DNA of 64,000 nt from Sphingomonas sp. AP4-R1 (GTDB lineage: Bacteria > Pseudomonadota > Alphaproteobacteria > Sphingomonadales > Sphingomonadaceae), in the NCBI RefSeq assembly GCF_013113735.1, contig NZ_CP053346.1:4044001-4108000 (forward strand), in the 5' to 3' direction. The notes below the pieces were generated by a model. The model was not told the origin of the DNA. It did not search any database and saw only the letters and a program-made list of their open reading frames with translations. This document shows positions 56,095 to 64,000 of this stretch, piece after piece; within the stretch, counting starts at the first letter, position 1, and each line of letters opens with the position of its first letter. The position numbers were made by a program, and so were the translations under genes.

Positions 56095-58569
56095 TCAGCC
56101 CTCGATCCGCGAAAAATCCGCGACCGTGTGGCAGGCGCCCCGCATGCGCGCCAGCAGGCCGAGACGGGCCGCGCGCTTTTCGGGATCGGCATCGTTGACG
56201 ATGACGGCCTCGAAAAAGGCGTCGATCGGCGCGCGCAACGTGGCGAGAGCGGACATGGCGGTTTCATATTCCTCGGCGACGACGGCGGACGCGGCATGCG
56301 CCTCCGCCGTGGCGAGCGCGGCCAGAAGATCGGCTTCCGCCTTTTCGGGCGTGTAGGAAAGCGCGGTGACACCCACCTCGTCATCCCGGCCCCCGAGCCG
56401 GGATCCCGCTTCTTCCTCACTGTCCGCAGACAAGCGGGACCCCGGCTCAAGGCCGGGGTGACGGGAGGTGTTGGCCTCCTCCCACCCTTCCTTGCGGAGA
56501 ATGTTGGCGGCGCGCTTGTAGCCGGCGATCAGATTGCGGCCGTCGTCCGTCTCCACGAACGCCTGCAGCGCCTTCACGCGGGCGAGCAGCCGGACGAGAT
56601 CATCCTCGCCGCCGAGCGCGAACACCGCGTCGATCAGATCGTGGCGAACGCCCGCTTCGCGCTGCTGGACCTTGAGGCGGTCGATGAGGAAAGAAAGAAC
56701 GTCAGACGGGTCAAAATCCTCCAATCTTCCATAAAGGCCGGTAGCCATATCCAGCCGGTCCTGAACTTCGGTGTTCTCAGGAAGATCAACAGATACTGAC
56801 ACCGGCTGAGGGAGCACCCATTCACCAACAGTTTCTGTTTCCATCCCGCTCGCGACCGCTTCAACTTGCTCGCGGGCACGCTGCTGCGCCATTACTTGAC
56901 GACCATGCGTCGACATTATGGTCCGGACCATAAAATCTACTTCATCAGTCCAGACCGCAAAAAGTTCGTTCAATGGCAGCTTAATGCCACTCGTGCCACT
57001 AAGCCCAATTATGCCGAGAGCACTTCGACGTAGCGCGAACGGATCTTTCGAACCCGTAGGGCGCTCTTGAATAAGGAAGAACGCTAGGATCGAGTCCAGC
57101 TTGTCCGCCAAACTCACCGCCACCGTCACCGGGGCTGTGGGGACGTCGTCGCCCTGGCCGACTGGTTTGTAATGGTCGCGGATCGCGTCGGCCACCGCAT
57201 CGGGCAGCCCCTCGGCCCGCGCATAATAGCCGCCCATGATGCCCTGAAGCTCGGGGAATTCGCCGACCATGCCGGTGACGAGATCGGCCTTGCACAGGCG
57301 CGCGGCCTGTTCGGCCATGTCGGCGAGCGCAACCCTATCTCCGTTCGTGCTGAGCGACGTCGAAGCACGGGCTTCAGGGGCAGGCGTTTCGTTCGGAGCA
57401 CGTCCTTCGACTTCGCTCAGGACGAACGGGGTTTGTGGGGCATTACCACCAACGATCCCCTCTTCCACCAGCCAGCGCGCCAGCTTGGCCACGCGCTCCA
57501 CCTTGTCGGCGACGGTGCCGAGCTTTTCGTGGAACACGATCTGGCCGAGCTTCTTCGCCTGATCCTCCAGGCGAACCTTCAGATCCTGCTCCCAGAAGAA
57601 GCGGGCGTCCGAGAGGCGCGCGGCCAGCACCTTGCCGTTGCCGGCGACGATCTGCACGCCGCCATCCACCGCATCGATATTCGCGGTGCAGAGGAAGGCC
57701 GGGGCCAGATTGCCGCCCTCGTCATTCAGCACGAAATATTTCTGGTTGGTGCGCAGCGTGAGCTGGATCACTTCGCGCGGCACTTCGAGGAAGGCCGGAT
57801 CGAAGAAGCCGAGCAAAGGCACCGGCCATTCGGTGAGCCCCGCATTCTCCGCGACCAGGCCCGGATCGGGGATCACGCTGAGGCCATTGGCGGCGGCGAG
57901 CGCGGCGGCGCCCTCCTCGATGATCGTCGCACGCTCGGCGGGATCGACGATCACGTGGCAGAGGCGCAGCTTGTCCGCATAATCGGCGGCGGACCCAATC
58001 GTGATTTCGCCCGGATGGTGGAAGCGGTGGCCGAGCGTGACGGCGCCGCTGGCGACGCCCTCGATTTCGAACGGCACGACAGTCTCGCCCAGCAGCGCGA
58101 CGATGCCCTGCAGCGGGCGCACCCAGCGCAGGCTGGACGAGGAGGCCGAGGCCGTGCCCCAGCGCATCGACTTGGGCCAGGGGAAAGCACGGACGATCGC
58201 GGGGATCGCCTCCGCGATCACGTCCGCCGTTGCGCGGCCGGGCTTGTTCACGATCGCGAACCAGACGCCGTCACGCTCGGTCAGGTCCGCGCGCGTCAGC
58301 CCGGTCTTGCGGAGGAAGCCGTCCAGCGCCTGTTCGGGTGCCGAGGTGCGCGGGCCCTTCGTTTCTTCGGAGACGGCGGCGGTGAAGCTCGGCAGATCAC
58401 GCGCGATCAAGGCGAGGCGGCGCGGCGTGGCGAAGGTCTCGATGCCGGTGGCGGGCAGGCCGGCCTTCTCCATCTCGGCCGCGAACAGGCGCGCGAGATC
58501 GGCGCGCGCCTTGTCCTGCATGCGCGCGGGGATTTCCTCCGATCGGAGTTCGAGCAGGAAATCGGTCAT
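56095..58569 (-). CDS. glyS: Glycyl-tRNA synthetase beta subunit with in-frame insertions
   Basis: An 824-residue beta subunit, against about 690 usual in related organisms. Conserved segments are intact: ELRSEEIPARMQDKARADLARL at the start, TLRTNQKYFVLNDEGGNL, MAEQAARLCKADLVTGMVGEFPELQGIMGGYYA, and DRLKVQQREAGVRHDLIDAVFALGGEDD. The excess comes from three places: about residues 377-410 (a family C palindrome), about 502-627 including a low-G+C stretch with roughly 75 extra residues, and about 700-732 (a family B palindrome). The frame is kept throughout and the C-terminus is normal, so the protein is probably active with extra surface loops. With GlyQ it forms the alpha2beta2 enzyme. Confidence 0.93.
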   Translation of the reverse strand: MTDFLLELRSEEIPARMQDKARADLARLFAAEMEKAGLPATGIETFATPRRLALIARDLPSFTAAVSEETKGPRTSAPEQALDGFLRKTGLTRADLTERDGVWFAIVNKPGRATADVIAEAIPAIVRAFPWPKSMRWGTASASSSSLRWVRPLQGIVALLGETVVPFEIEGVASGAVTLGHRFHHPGEITIGSAADYADKLRLCHVIVDPAERATIIEEGAAALAAANGLSVIPDPGLVAENAGLTEWPVPLLGFFDPAFLEVPREVIQLTLRTNQKYFVLNDEGGNLAPAFLCTANIDAVDGGVQIVAGNGKVLAARLSDARFFWEQDLKVRLEDQAKKLGQIVFHEKLGTVADKVERVAKLARWLVEEGIVGGNAPQTPFVLSEVEGRAPNETPAPEARASTSLSTNGDRVALADMAEQAARLCKADLVTGMVGEFPELQGIMGGYYARAEGLPDAVADAIRDHYKPVGQGDDVPTAPVTVAVSLADKLDSILAFFLIQERPTGSKDPFALRRSALGIIGLSGTSGIKLPLNELFAVWTDEVDFMVRTIMSTHGRQVMAQQRAREQVEAVASGMETETVGEWVLPQPVSVSVDLPENTEVQDRLDMATGLYGRLEDFDPSDVLSFLIDRLKVQQREAGVRHDLIDAVFALGGEDDLVRLLARVKALQAFVETDDGRNLIAGYKRAANILRKEGWEEANTSRHPGLEPGSRLSADSEEEAGSRLGGRDDEVGVTALSYTPEKAEADLLAALATAEAHAASAVVAEEYETAMSALATLRAPIDAFFEAVIVNDADPEKRAARLGLLARMRGACHTVADFSRIEG
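56379..56463. repeat. Palindromic repeat, family B, inside glyS
   Basis: 85 bp with arms CGTCATCCCGG...GAGCCGGGATCCCGC and the inverted GCGGGACCCCGGCTC...CCGGGGTGACG. It is nearly the same as the intergenic copy at 22603-22691 and is read in frame on the minus strand as part of glyS (peptide TSRHPGLEPGSRLS...). Confidence 0.85.
57341..57430. repeat. Palindromic repeat, family C, inside glyS
   Basis: 90 bp: CCGTTCGTGCTGAGCGACGT... and the inverted ...CTTCGACTTCGCTCAGGACGAACGGG. Its right half (from GCACGTCC) is the same over more than 30 bp as the intergenic copy at 61386-61471. Read in frame in glyS (peptide TPFVLSEVEGRAP...). Confidence 0.85.
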
Positions 58570-58575
58570 GCCTGT

Positions 58576-58685
58576 TCCTCCCCATCGCAGATGGCGAGGG
58601 GGACCGCACGAAGTGCGGTGGAGGGGAAATGCCGGACGGTGAGGCTTTGCCCCTCCACCATCCCCACGCTGCGCGCAGGGAGGAA
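58576..58685. repeat. Palindromic region between glyQ and glyS (family D-like)
   Basis: CTCCCCATCGC ... GCGAGGGGG, ACCGCAC-GAAG-TGCGGT and CCCCTCCACC / GGTGGAGGGG form nested stems in the 130 nt gap. It could also reduce glyS expression relative to glyQ. More diverged than the copies at 6034 and 16922. Confidence 0.55.
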
Positions 58686-58699
58686 TTCAACAACCTTCA

Positions 58700-59572
58700 T
58701 CACGCGTCCCACCCGTTATGCGCCATCCACGCCTCGCAGGCGCCCTTCGCCAGATCGCGCACGCGGCCGATATAGGCCTGGCGCTCGGCCACGGAGATCA
58801 CGCCGCGCGCCTGCAGCGTGTTGAACACATGGCTCGCCTTGATCGCCTGATCGTAAGCGGGCAGCGGCAGACCGCGCTCGATCAGCGCCTTGGCCTCGTC
58901 CGCCGCCATCGTGAACTGCCTGAACAGCATGTCCGTGTTCGCCGCCTCGAAATTATAGGCGCTGAATTGCTTCTCGTTTTCCAGGAACACGTCGCCATAG
59001 GTGACGCCGTCATCGTTGAAGGCGAGATCATAGACGTTGTCGACGCCCTGGATGTACATCGCCAGACGCTCCAGCCCGTAGGTCAGCTCGCCCGCGACCG
59101 GCTTGCACTCGATGCCGCCGACCTGCTGGAAATAGGTGAACTGCGTCACCTCCATCCCGTCGCACCAGACCTCCCAGCCCAGCCCCCAGGCGCCGAGCGT
59201 GGGGCTCTCCCAGTCATCCTCCACGAAGCGGATGTCGTGCGTCTGCATGTCCACGCCGATCCGGCCGAGCGACCCGAGATACAGCTCCTGCAGGTTCGAG
59301 GGAGAAGGCTTCAGGATCACCTGATACTGATAATAATGACCAAGCCGGTTGGGATTCTCGCCATAGCGGCCATCGGTCGGACGGCGCGAGGGCTGCACAT
59401 AGGCCGCCTTCCACGGCTTCGGGCCGAGCGCGCGCAGCGTGGTAGCCGGATGGAAGGTGCCGGCGCCCATCTCCATGTCATAGGGCTGCAGGATCACGCA
59501 GCCCTGCGCACTCCAATAATCGTGGAGCGTCAGGATCAGGCGCTGGAAGCTGAGGGGCTTGGGCGACGCCAA
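58700..59572 (-). CDS. glyQ: Glycyl-tRNA synthetase alpha subunit
   Basis: A 290-residue class II catalytic subunit. [42 protein letters not shown] (motif 2 region), [17 protein letters not shown] and [24 protein letters not shown] (motif 3) are diagnostic. TTG 59572 (LASPKPLSF) gives the usual 290-residue length and has a GAGAG upstream; an in-frame ATG at 59608 would add 12 unconserved residues. glyS follows after a 130 nt repeat-bearing gap. Confidence 0.96.
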   Translation of the reverse strand: MASPKPLSFQRLILTLHDYWSAQGCVILQPYDMEMGAGTFHPATTLRALGPKPWKAAYVQPSRRPTDGRYGENPNRLGHYYQYQVILKPSPSNLQELYLGSLGRIGVDMQTHDIRFVEDDWESPTLGAWGLGWEVWCDGMEVTQFTYFQQVGGIECKPVAGELTYGLERLAMYIQGVDNVYDLAFNDDGVTYGDVFLENEKQFSAYNFEAANTDMLFRQFTMAADEAKALIERGLPLPAYDQAIKASHVFNTLQARGVISVAERQAYIGRVRDLAKGACEAWMAHNGWDA

Positions 59573-59694
59573 GATATGTCTCTCTCGTTCAGGTGCGGCG
59601 GACCGCAAGGCTTGCGCGTTTGGCGCGCGGCACGGATCGGGTCAACCGTGCGCCGCAGCTTGCGCCCTCGGGGCCGAGGGGGCAAGCGACGGGA

Positions 59695-60576
59695 ATGCTG
59701 CGCTTCCGATCCGCCCTCCCCGCCTTTCTCGCCGCCGCCGCCACGGTGCTGGCCGCCCCGCCGGCCCTTGCCCGGCCGGCTTTGTGGAAGCTCGCGGATG
59801 CGGACACGACCATCTATCTGTTCGGCACGATCCATGTGCTGCCGTCGGGCCTCAAGTGGCGCGACAAGACCATCGACGCGGCGATGGGCAAGGCGCAGTC
59901 GCTGACGCTGGAGGCGGTACTGGATCAGGATCCCGCCGCGGTCGCCACCGTCCTGTCCACGCTCGGCAAGGGGCAAGGCCTGCCCCCGCTGGTCGAGCGC
60001 GTTCCGCCCGAAAAGCGCGCGATGCTGAAGGCGCTGATGGCGAAGACCAACCTGCCCGCCCCGTTCCTCGACGGACTCAAGAGCTGGGCGGCGGGCGTCG
60101 TGCTGACGAGCGTGGCGCTCGGCGACATCGGCCTCAAGCCCGGCGCGGACGGGGTGGAGCCGCAGGTGACCAAGCTGTTCCGTGCCGCCAACAAGCCGGT
60201 CGAGGGGCTGGAGACGGCGGCGAGCCAGCTCGCTTATTTCGATGCCCTGCCCGAAAGCGCCCAGCGCACCTTCCTCGCCGCCGTGCTGGAGGATCCGAAG
60301 GATGCCCGCGCCGAATTCGACCGGATGGTGAAGACGTGGATGGCGGGCGACGTGAAGGGCATCGAACAGAGCTTCGCCGAGGAACCCGATTTCACGCCGG
60401 AACTGCGCGGGTTGCTGATCCGCAAGCGGGACGAATTGTGGGCGGCGGCGCTGGCGGAGCGATTGAAGACGCCCGGAACCGTGTTCGTCGCGGTCGGCGC
60501 GGGCCATCTCGTCGGCCCCGATAGCGTGCAACAGATGCTGGCAAGTAAAGGCCTGAAGGTTATTCGCGTCCAATAG
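59695..60576 (+). CDS. TraB/GumN family protein
   Basis: A 293-residue exported protein: signal MLRFRSALPAFLAAAATVLA (cleavage after ALA), then ALWKLADADTTIYLFGTIHVLP, the TraB/GumN hallmark with the GTIH motif, and FVAVGAGHLVGPDSVQQML with the second conserved GAGH histidine at the C-terminus. The family is related to Tiki metalloproteases (the erythromycin-esterase/EreA-like fold) and may be a periplasmic metallopeptidase; function in bacteria is unclear. ATG 59695 was chosen because the signal peptide starts there. It is divergent from glyQ. Confidence 0.87.
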   Translation: MLRFRSALPAFLAAAATVLAAPPALARPALWKLADADTTIYLFGTIHVLPSGLKWRDKTIDAAMGKAQSLTLEAVLDQDPAAVATVLSTLGKGQGLPPLVERVPPEKRAMLKALMAKTNLPAPFLDGLKSWAAGVVLTSVALGDIGLKPGADGVEPQVTKLFRAANKPVEGLETAASQLAYFDALPESAQRTFLAAVLEDPKDARAEFDRMVKTWMAGDVKGIEQSFAEEPDFTPELRGLLIRKRDELWAAALAERLKTPGTVFVAVGAGHLVGPDSVQQMLASKGLKVIRVQ

Positions 60577-60745
60577 TGTGATGAACGCGCGTTTAATGAC
60601 CGGTTCATCCTGCGTTTAGATTTGAACAAATCGGCGTGATGCCCAAATGCAACAGGTCGTCCTGCTTGCGTTCGATTGAGGAACGATCGCCACAGCATTG
60701 TCATTCCACCGCCGTCGTATCTTTTGACTTCGGTAAGGATTGCTC

Positions 60746-61366
60746 ATGCGTAACACTCTTCTCGTCGCCTCGCTCGCCACCGCGCTGGGCGTCACCGCCG
60801 CCGCACAGGCGCAGGACGCCGCCACCTCCGACACCGTCAGCTCGAACGGCACCAGCTTTCGCGGCTTCCGCGCCGAGGTGCAGGCCGGCGGCGATCGCTT
60901 CCAGAGCCAGGGCACGCACGACAACAAGTTCGGCTGGGGCGGTGCGGCCGGCTTCGACGGCGTGATCGCGGACAAGTTCGTGGTCGGCCCGGAGGTCAGC
61001 TACTGGCAATCGCGCGGCGAGAACGTCACCAATCCGCTCGGCGGCACCTATGCCCAGAAGTCGTTCCGCGAGATCGGCGCGGGCATCCGCGCGGGCTATC
61101 TCGTGAAACCGCAGATCCTCGTCTATGGCATCGGCGGCTACGTGAACGACAAGCAGCGCGCGGCCTTCACCGGCCCGAACAACAGCGGCACGGCCGGCGC
61201 CTTCTACAATGTCGTCCATTCGGACGGGTATCAGCTGGGCGCGGGCGCCGAATATTCGCTGACCGACATGTTCTCGGTCGGCGCCGGCTATCGCTACTCC
61301 AACTATGCCGATCACACCTCGCGCCAGCGCGTCTTCTTGAGCGCCGGCATCCACTTCAAGCCGTAA
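60746..61366 (+). CDS. Outer-membrane beta-barrel protein (OmpA/opacity-type)
   Basis: A 206-residue barrel: signal MRNTLLVASLATALGVTAAA (cleavage AQA), eight alternating strands such as FRAEVQAGGDRFQSQG, DKFVVGPEVSYWQSRG, ILVYGIGGYVND and MFSVGAGYRYSNYADH, ending VFLSAGIHFKP (an aromatic near the C-terminus as usual). AAGGA lies 7 nt before the ATG at 60746. No OmpA peptidoglycan-binding domain is present. The 170 nt upstream are AT-richer and hold the promoter. Confidence 0.88.
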   Translation: MRNTLLVASLATALGVTAAAQAQDAATSDTVSSNGTSFRGFRAEVQAGGDRFQSQGTHDNKFGWGGAAGFDGVIADKFVVGPEVSYWQSRGENVTNPLGGTYAQKSFREIGAGIRAGYLVKPQILVYGIGGYVNDKQRAAFTGPNNSGTAGAFYNVVHSDGYQLGAGAEYSLTDMFSVGAGYRYSNYADHTSRQRVFLSAGIHFKP

Positions 61367-61385
61367 GTCAAAGCCCCGCCCTCTC

Positions 61386-61471
61386 CCCGTTCGTCCTGAG
61401 CCTGTCGAAGGACGGGCTTCAGGCGACGGTGCCTGGGGCACGTCCTTCGACTTCGCTCAGGACGAACGGGG
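61386..61471. repeat. Palindromic repeat, family C, intergenic copy
   Basis: CCCCGTTCGTCCTGAGCCTG ... and the inverted CTTCGACTTCGCTCAGGACG...; near-identical right half to the copy inside glyS. It lies downstream of the barrel gene. Confidence 0.85.
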
Positions 61472-61528
61472 AAGAGAGTATATAGGCCATAGCCACGCCG
61501 TTGCGTTTCGCGCGCCATTCCGCTAAGC

Positions 61529-61574
61529 GCCCCGCCTCCTCGCCGGACATCCCTGGAGGCGGCGGGGCATTTTT
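61529..61574 (+). terminator. Terminator-like hairpin 27 nt before rplY
   Basis: GCCCCGCC at 61529 pairs with GGCGGGGC at 61561-61568, with an inner TCC/GGA pair and then ATTTTT. It could end upstream transcription or serve as an attenuator in an rplY leader. Confidence 0.7.
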
Positions 61575-61600
61575 AATTCTAGCGAACTGGAGACAGACCT

Positions 61601-62224
61601 ATGAGCGATCAGCTCACCCTGTCGGCCGAGACGCGCGAACGGGCTGGCAAGGGAGCCTCCCGTGAGCATCGTCGTGAAGGCCGCGTCCCCGCCGTTGTAT
61701 ACGGCAACAAGCAGCAGCCGATCTCGATCCACATCGAGGAGAAGGCGCTCGTGAAGGCGCTTTCGACGGGCCACTTCATGAACACGGTCGTGATGATCGA
61801 CGGTGTCGGCGAAGCGATCCGCACGCTGCCCAAGGACGTCCAGTTCCACCCGGTCACCGACCGTCCGCTCCATGTCGACTTCCTCCGCATCGGCGAGCAC
61901 ACCACCGTGCATGTCGATGTGCCGGTGGTGTTCGCCGACGAGGAACTGAGCCCCGGCCTCAAGCGCGGTGGCGTGCTGAACGTCGTCGTGCATGACCTCG
62001 GCCTGATCGTCGATGCCGCGCAGATCCCGAGCGAGATCAACGTCTCGCTGAAGGGTCTCGAGGTCGGCGAGAGCATCCATCTCTCCAACATCACGCTGCC
62101 GGCCGGCGCCAAGGCTGCCGACACCGACGACGTGACCATCGCGACGATCGTCGCCCCGTCCGCGCTGAAGTCGAGCGAAGGCGAGGACGAGGCCGCCGCC
62201 GAGGAGGGCGAGGCGGAAGCCTAA
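61601..62224 (+). CDS. rplY: Ribosomal protein L25/general stress protein Ctc
   Basis: A 207-residue Ctc-type L25: N-terminal L25 domain binding 5S rRNA ([56 protein letters not shown]) and the C-terminal TL5-like domain ([26 protein letters not shown]), ending in an acidic Ala/Glu tail. GGAG is about 8 nt before the ATG. It is followed by pth, the frequent partner in bacteria. Confidence 0.95.
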   Translation: MSDQLTLSAETRERAGKGASREHRREGRVPAVVYGNKQQPISIHIEEKALVKALSTGHFMNTVVMIDGVGEAIRTLPKDVQFHPVTDRPLHVDFLRIGEHTTVHVDVPVVFADEELSPGLKRGGVLNVVVHDLGLIVDAAQIPSEINVSLKGLEVGESIHLSNITLPAGAKAADTDDVTIATIVAPSALKSSEGEDEAAAEEGEAEA

Positions 62225-62238
62225 GCCTTTCGGTATTT

Positions 62239-62319
62239 CGTCACCCCAGCGTAGGCTGGGGTCTCAGGAGACGGCCACCGCGCCAGCCTCACGAGACCCC
62301 GGCCCGCGCTGGGGTGACG
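62239..62319. repeat. Palindromic repeat CGTCACCCCAGC...GCTGGGGTGACG
   Basis: 81 bp with perfect outer 12 bp arms and an inner TGGGGTCTC / GAGACCCCGG pair, between rplY and pth. A variant of the CGTCA-ended families A and B. Confidence 0.75.
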
Positions 62320-62344
62320 CGTTTCTGAAGCCGGAGGATCGGAC

Positions 62345-62914
62345 GTGCAGCTCTGGGTCGGCCTCGGCAATCCCGGCGCGCAATATGCGCTTCATCGCCA
62401 CAATATCGGCTTCATGGCGGTCGATACGATCGCCGAGATGCACGGCTTCGAGCCGTGGAAGAAACAGTTTCAGGGCTGGGCCTCGCTCGGCCGGATCGGC
62501 ACGCAGCGCATCCTGCTGCTGAAACCCGCCACCTTCATGAACGACAGCGGCCGATCGGTGGCCGAGGCCGCGCGCTTCTACAAGCTGGAGCCCGCCGCGC
62601 TCACCGCGTTCCACGACGAACTGGATCTGGCGCCCTTCAAGGTGAAGGTGAAGACCGGCGGCGGTGCGGCCGGACATAATGGCCTCCGCTCGATCGACCA
62701 GCATCTGGGGCAGGACTATCGCCGCGTGCGGCTGGGCATCGGCCATCCGGGGCACAAGGATCGCGTGACCGGCCATGTGCTGGGCAATTTCGCCAAGGCC
62801 GAGATGGACGATCTGGCCGATCTGCTGGGCGCCGTGTCCGCCGAGGCGCCCTGGCTGGCGGCGGCCGACGACGTGCGCTTCATGAACGAGGTCGCGCTGC
62901 GCCTGCAGGGCTGA
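62345..62914 (+). CDS. pth: Peptidyl-tRNA hydrolase
   Basis: A 189-residue enzyme freeing tRNA from peptidyl-tRNA. LWVGLGNPGAQYALHRHNIGF holds the catalytic histidine (about H19) and asparagine, LKPATFMNDSGRSV the second signature, and AFHDELDLAPFK the aspartate that pairs with the histidine. GTG start at 62345 follows GGAGG. Operon with rplY. Confidence 0.95.
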   Translation: MQLWVGLGNPGAQYALHRHNIGFMAVDTIAEMHGFEPWKKQFQGWASLGRIGTQRILLLKPATFMNDSGRSVAEAARFYKLEPAALTAFHDELDLAPFKVKVKTGGGAAGHNGLRSIDQHLGQDYRRVRLGIGHPGHKDRVTGHVLGNFAKAEMDDLADLLGAVSAEAPWLAAADDVRFMNEVALRLQG

Positions 62915-62925
62915 GGCGCTCTTGG

Positions 62926-63062
62926 AAAATGCGCGGAAGAGCGCATTTTACGTGCGGCACCAGCCCGCTCCCCCACCCGACCTCCCACAGAATATCCTAG
63001 TTGGGAGGTCGGGTGGGGGAGCGGGCTGGTGCCGCTACGCGCCGAATGGCGCGTTCTCAAAC
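62926..63062. repeat. Family E composite palindrome, copy 2
   Basis: Left hairpin AAAATGCGC-GGAAGA-GCGCATTTT (62926-62949), main palindrome 62955-63034 with perfect 33 nt arms and a 14 nt loop containing TATCCTAG, right hairpin ACGCGCC-GAAT-GGCGCGT (63037-63054), then CTCAAAC (63056-63062). The whole unit is the reverse of copy 1 (12897-13038): the GCGCATT hairpin is here on the left and its loop is the complement. Confidence 0.85.
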
Positions 63063-63066
63063 AGAC

Positions 63067-63468
63067 TCAGGCCGTCAGCCAGGCGATCGCATTGGCTTCC
63101 GACAGGAACAGTTCGCGGTCGGCGACGATGGCGACCCGGCGCATCTGCGACTTGAGCAGGCTGGAGGCGAGGACGATCGCCACCTTGTCCCGCTGCTGAT
63201 AGATCAGACCCGTCCAGTGGCGGATGCGCTCGGCCGTATCGGCCGGCTGGATCGTCGCTCCGCTGAGATTGACGAGGACGCGCGCCGAGCCGCACCGTTC
63301 GCGCAATTCCTCCACCTGTCGCTGCAGCGCGCCGAAATGCCCGTCGACGAAGGCCGGGCTCCACAATCCCTTGCCGACGACGCGCAGATAGGCGGCCCGC
63401 GCTTCGATCTCGAGAGACGGCACCTCCGCCGCCATGGATCCAACGCCGGCAGGCGGAACAGCGGTCAT
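63067..63468 (-). CDS. STAS/SpoIIAA-like small protein
   Basis: A 133-residue soluble protein with a SpoIIAA-like alpha/beta fold: AYLRVVGKGLWSPAFVDGHF, ARVLVNLSGATIQPADTAERIRHW, VAIVLASSLLKSQMRRVAIVADRELFLSEANAIAWL. This pattern fits stand-alone STAS-like proteins of unknown function in alphaproteobacteria; I am not certain of the family. ATG 63468 is used; ATG 63435 (MAAEVPS) is possible. It ends ATG-distally at a TGA 4 nt from the CTCAAAC end of the family E copy. Confidence 0.68.
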   Translation of the reverse strand: MTAVPPAGVGSMAAEVPSLEIEARAAYLRVVGKGLWSPAFVDGHFGALQRQVEELRERCGSARVLVNLSGATIQPADTAERIRHWTGLIYQQRDKVAIVLASSLLKSQMRRVAIVADRELFLSEANAIAWLTA

Positions 63469-63605
63469 TCCCCACGCTTACCCCTGATCGATCGACGTCG
63501 TGCTAACGCCAATCGGGGCGGGCGATCAATGGGCCTTGAACAACCGTTATCGCTCTCAGTTCAGCGCACCGCGCGCAAACCGCAGAAACACGCGATTTTC
63601 GATAG

Positions 63606-64000
63606 TTAGATAAGATATCGCCCCAGGAACGAGGTTCCCGGCAGGGGATTGACCGTCACCGGATCCGCCGGCCCGAACCCCAGTGCGCGATAGAGAGCCC
63701 GGGCGCGTTCGAACTCGGCCAGCACGTCCAGCCGCATTTCGGCATAGCCTGCGTCCCGCGCCTCCGCGATCAGCCGTTCCACCAATCGCCTGCCAAGCCC
63801 GATCCCCCGTCCGGCGGGGCGGACATAGAGCCGCTTCATCTCGCAAATGGCGGGATCGACCTTCCGCAAAGCGACGCAGCCGAGGATCGCGCCCGCCTGC
63901 TCGGCCAGCAGGATCCGGCCGGCGGGCGGCGCATATTTGCCCGGCAACGCGGCGAATTCCGCCTCGTTGCCCTGAAAGTCGAGGCTGACGCTGGGGCTGG
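63606..64000 (-). CDS. GNAT acetyltransferase (5' end beyond window)
   Basis: The visible 131 residues run SPSVSLDFQGNEAEFAALPG through CEMKRLYVRPAGRGIGLGRRL (acetyl-CoA-binding RGxGxG-like motif) and RALYRALGF to the stop. This matches the ElaA/PhnO-like GNAT proteins. The start is outside the window, since the frame is open to the edge. The substrate is unknown. Confidence 0.86.
   Translation of the reverse strand, partial: SPSVSLDFQGNEAEFAALPGKYAPPAGRILLAEQAGAILGCVALRKVDPAICEMKRLYVRPAGRGIGLGRRLVERLIAEARDAGYAEMRLDVLAEFERARALYRALGFGPADPVTVNPLPGTSFLGRYLI

Noticed and set aside
56095..58569. glyS as a pseudogene because of its insertions
   Set aside because: The frame is uninterrupted over 824 codons and conserved segments lie on both sides of each insertion; an essential gene with no second copy in view is expected to be functional.

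Overview
The window is 64 kb of GC-rich DNA (roughly two thirds G+C) from an alphaproteobacterium, most likely a member of the Sphingomonadales. Supporting signs are a Shemin-pathway 5-aminolevulinate synthase, an O-succinylhomoserine sulfhydrylase beside apaG, a PEPxxWA-CTERM surface protein, a TonB-dependent receptor, pyruvate phosphate dikinase next to glyQS, and frequent GTG/TTG starts with 1-4 nt gene overlaps. I see no tRNA, rRNA, CRISPR array, prophage or classical transposase.

Layout. 1-9.2 kb: apaG (partial), metZ, a glutathione peroxidase, leuB with a coupled acetyltransferase, a periplasmic M20 amidohydrolase and a hybrid histidine kinase. 9.4-16.8 kb: a FAD dehydrogenase, a small GIY-YIG gene enclosed by inverted repeats, a beta-lactamase-fold hydrolase, a TonB receptor behind a ModE-like regulator, and a membrane protein. 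17-22.4 kb: an overlapping cluster scoA/acid phosphatase/DUF5076/scoB, then DUF1993, murI and hemA. 22.7-30.6 kb: an AT-rich patch and a five-gene glycan or conjugate cluster (GT-B fusion, GH130-like protein, two ATP-grasp enzymes, a nucleotidyltransferase). 30.9-34.9 kb: a lipoprotein, cysS, a FeeM-like N-acyltransferase and a PEPxxWA-CTERM protein. 35.1-39.9 kb: glycine cleavage operon gcvT-H-PA-PB behind a tandem glycine riboswitch. 40-44.3 kb: a lipoprotein, ispH, thrB, rnhA and a FAD oxidoreductase. 44.3-51.6 kb: a Tad/Flp pilus operon cpaA-B-C-D-E-tadB-tadC with no cpaF ATPase. 51.8-64 kb: an EF-hand protein pair, ppdK, glyS/glyQ, a TraB/GumN protein, an outer-membrane barrel, rplY-pth, a STAS-like protein and a partial acetyltransferase.

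The most unusual feature is a dense population of palindromic repeats of about 80-150 bp in at least five families (called A to E here) in about 20 places. Most are intergenic, but three sit in frame inside genes: one in the acetyltransferase after leuB and two in glyS. There they add peptides of about 30-40 residues without breaking the frame, as Rickettsia palindromic elements do. Family E is a composite of about 140 bp whose two copies lie in opposite orientation, each 4 nt from the stop codon of a gene.
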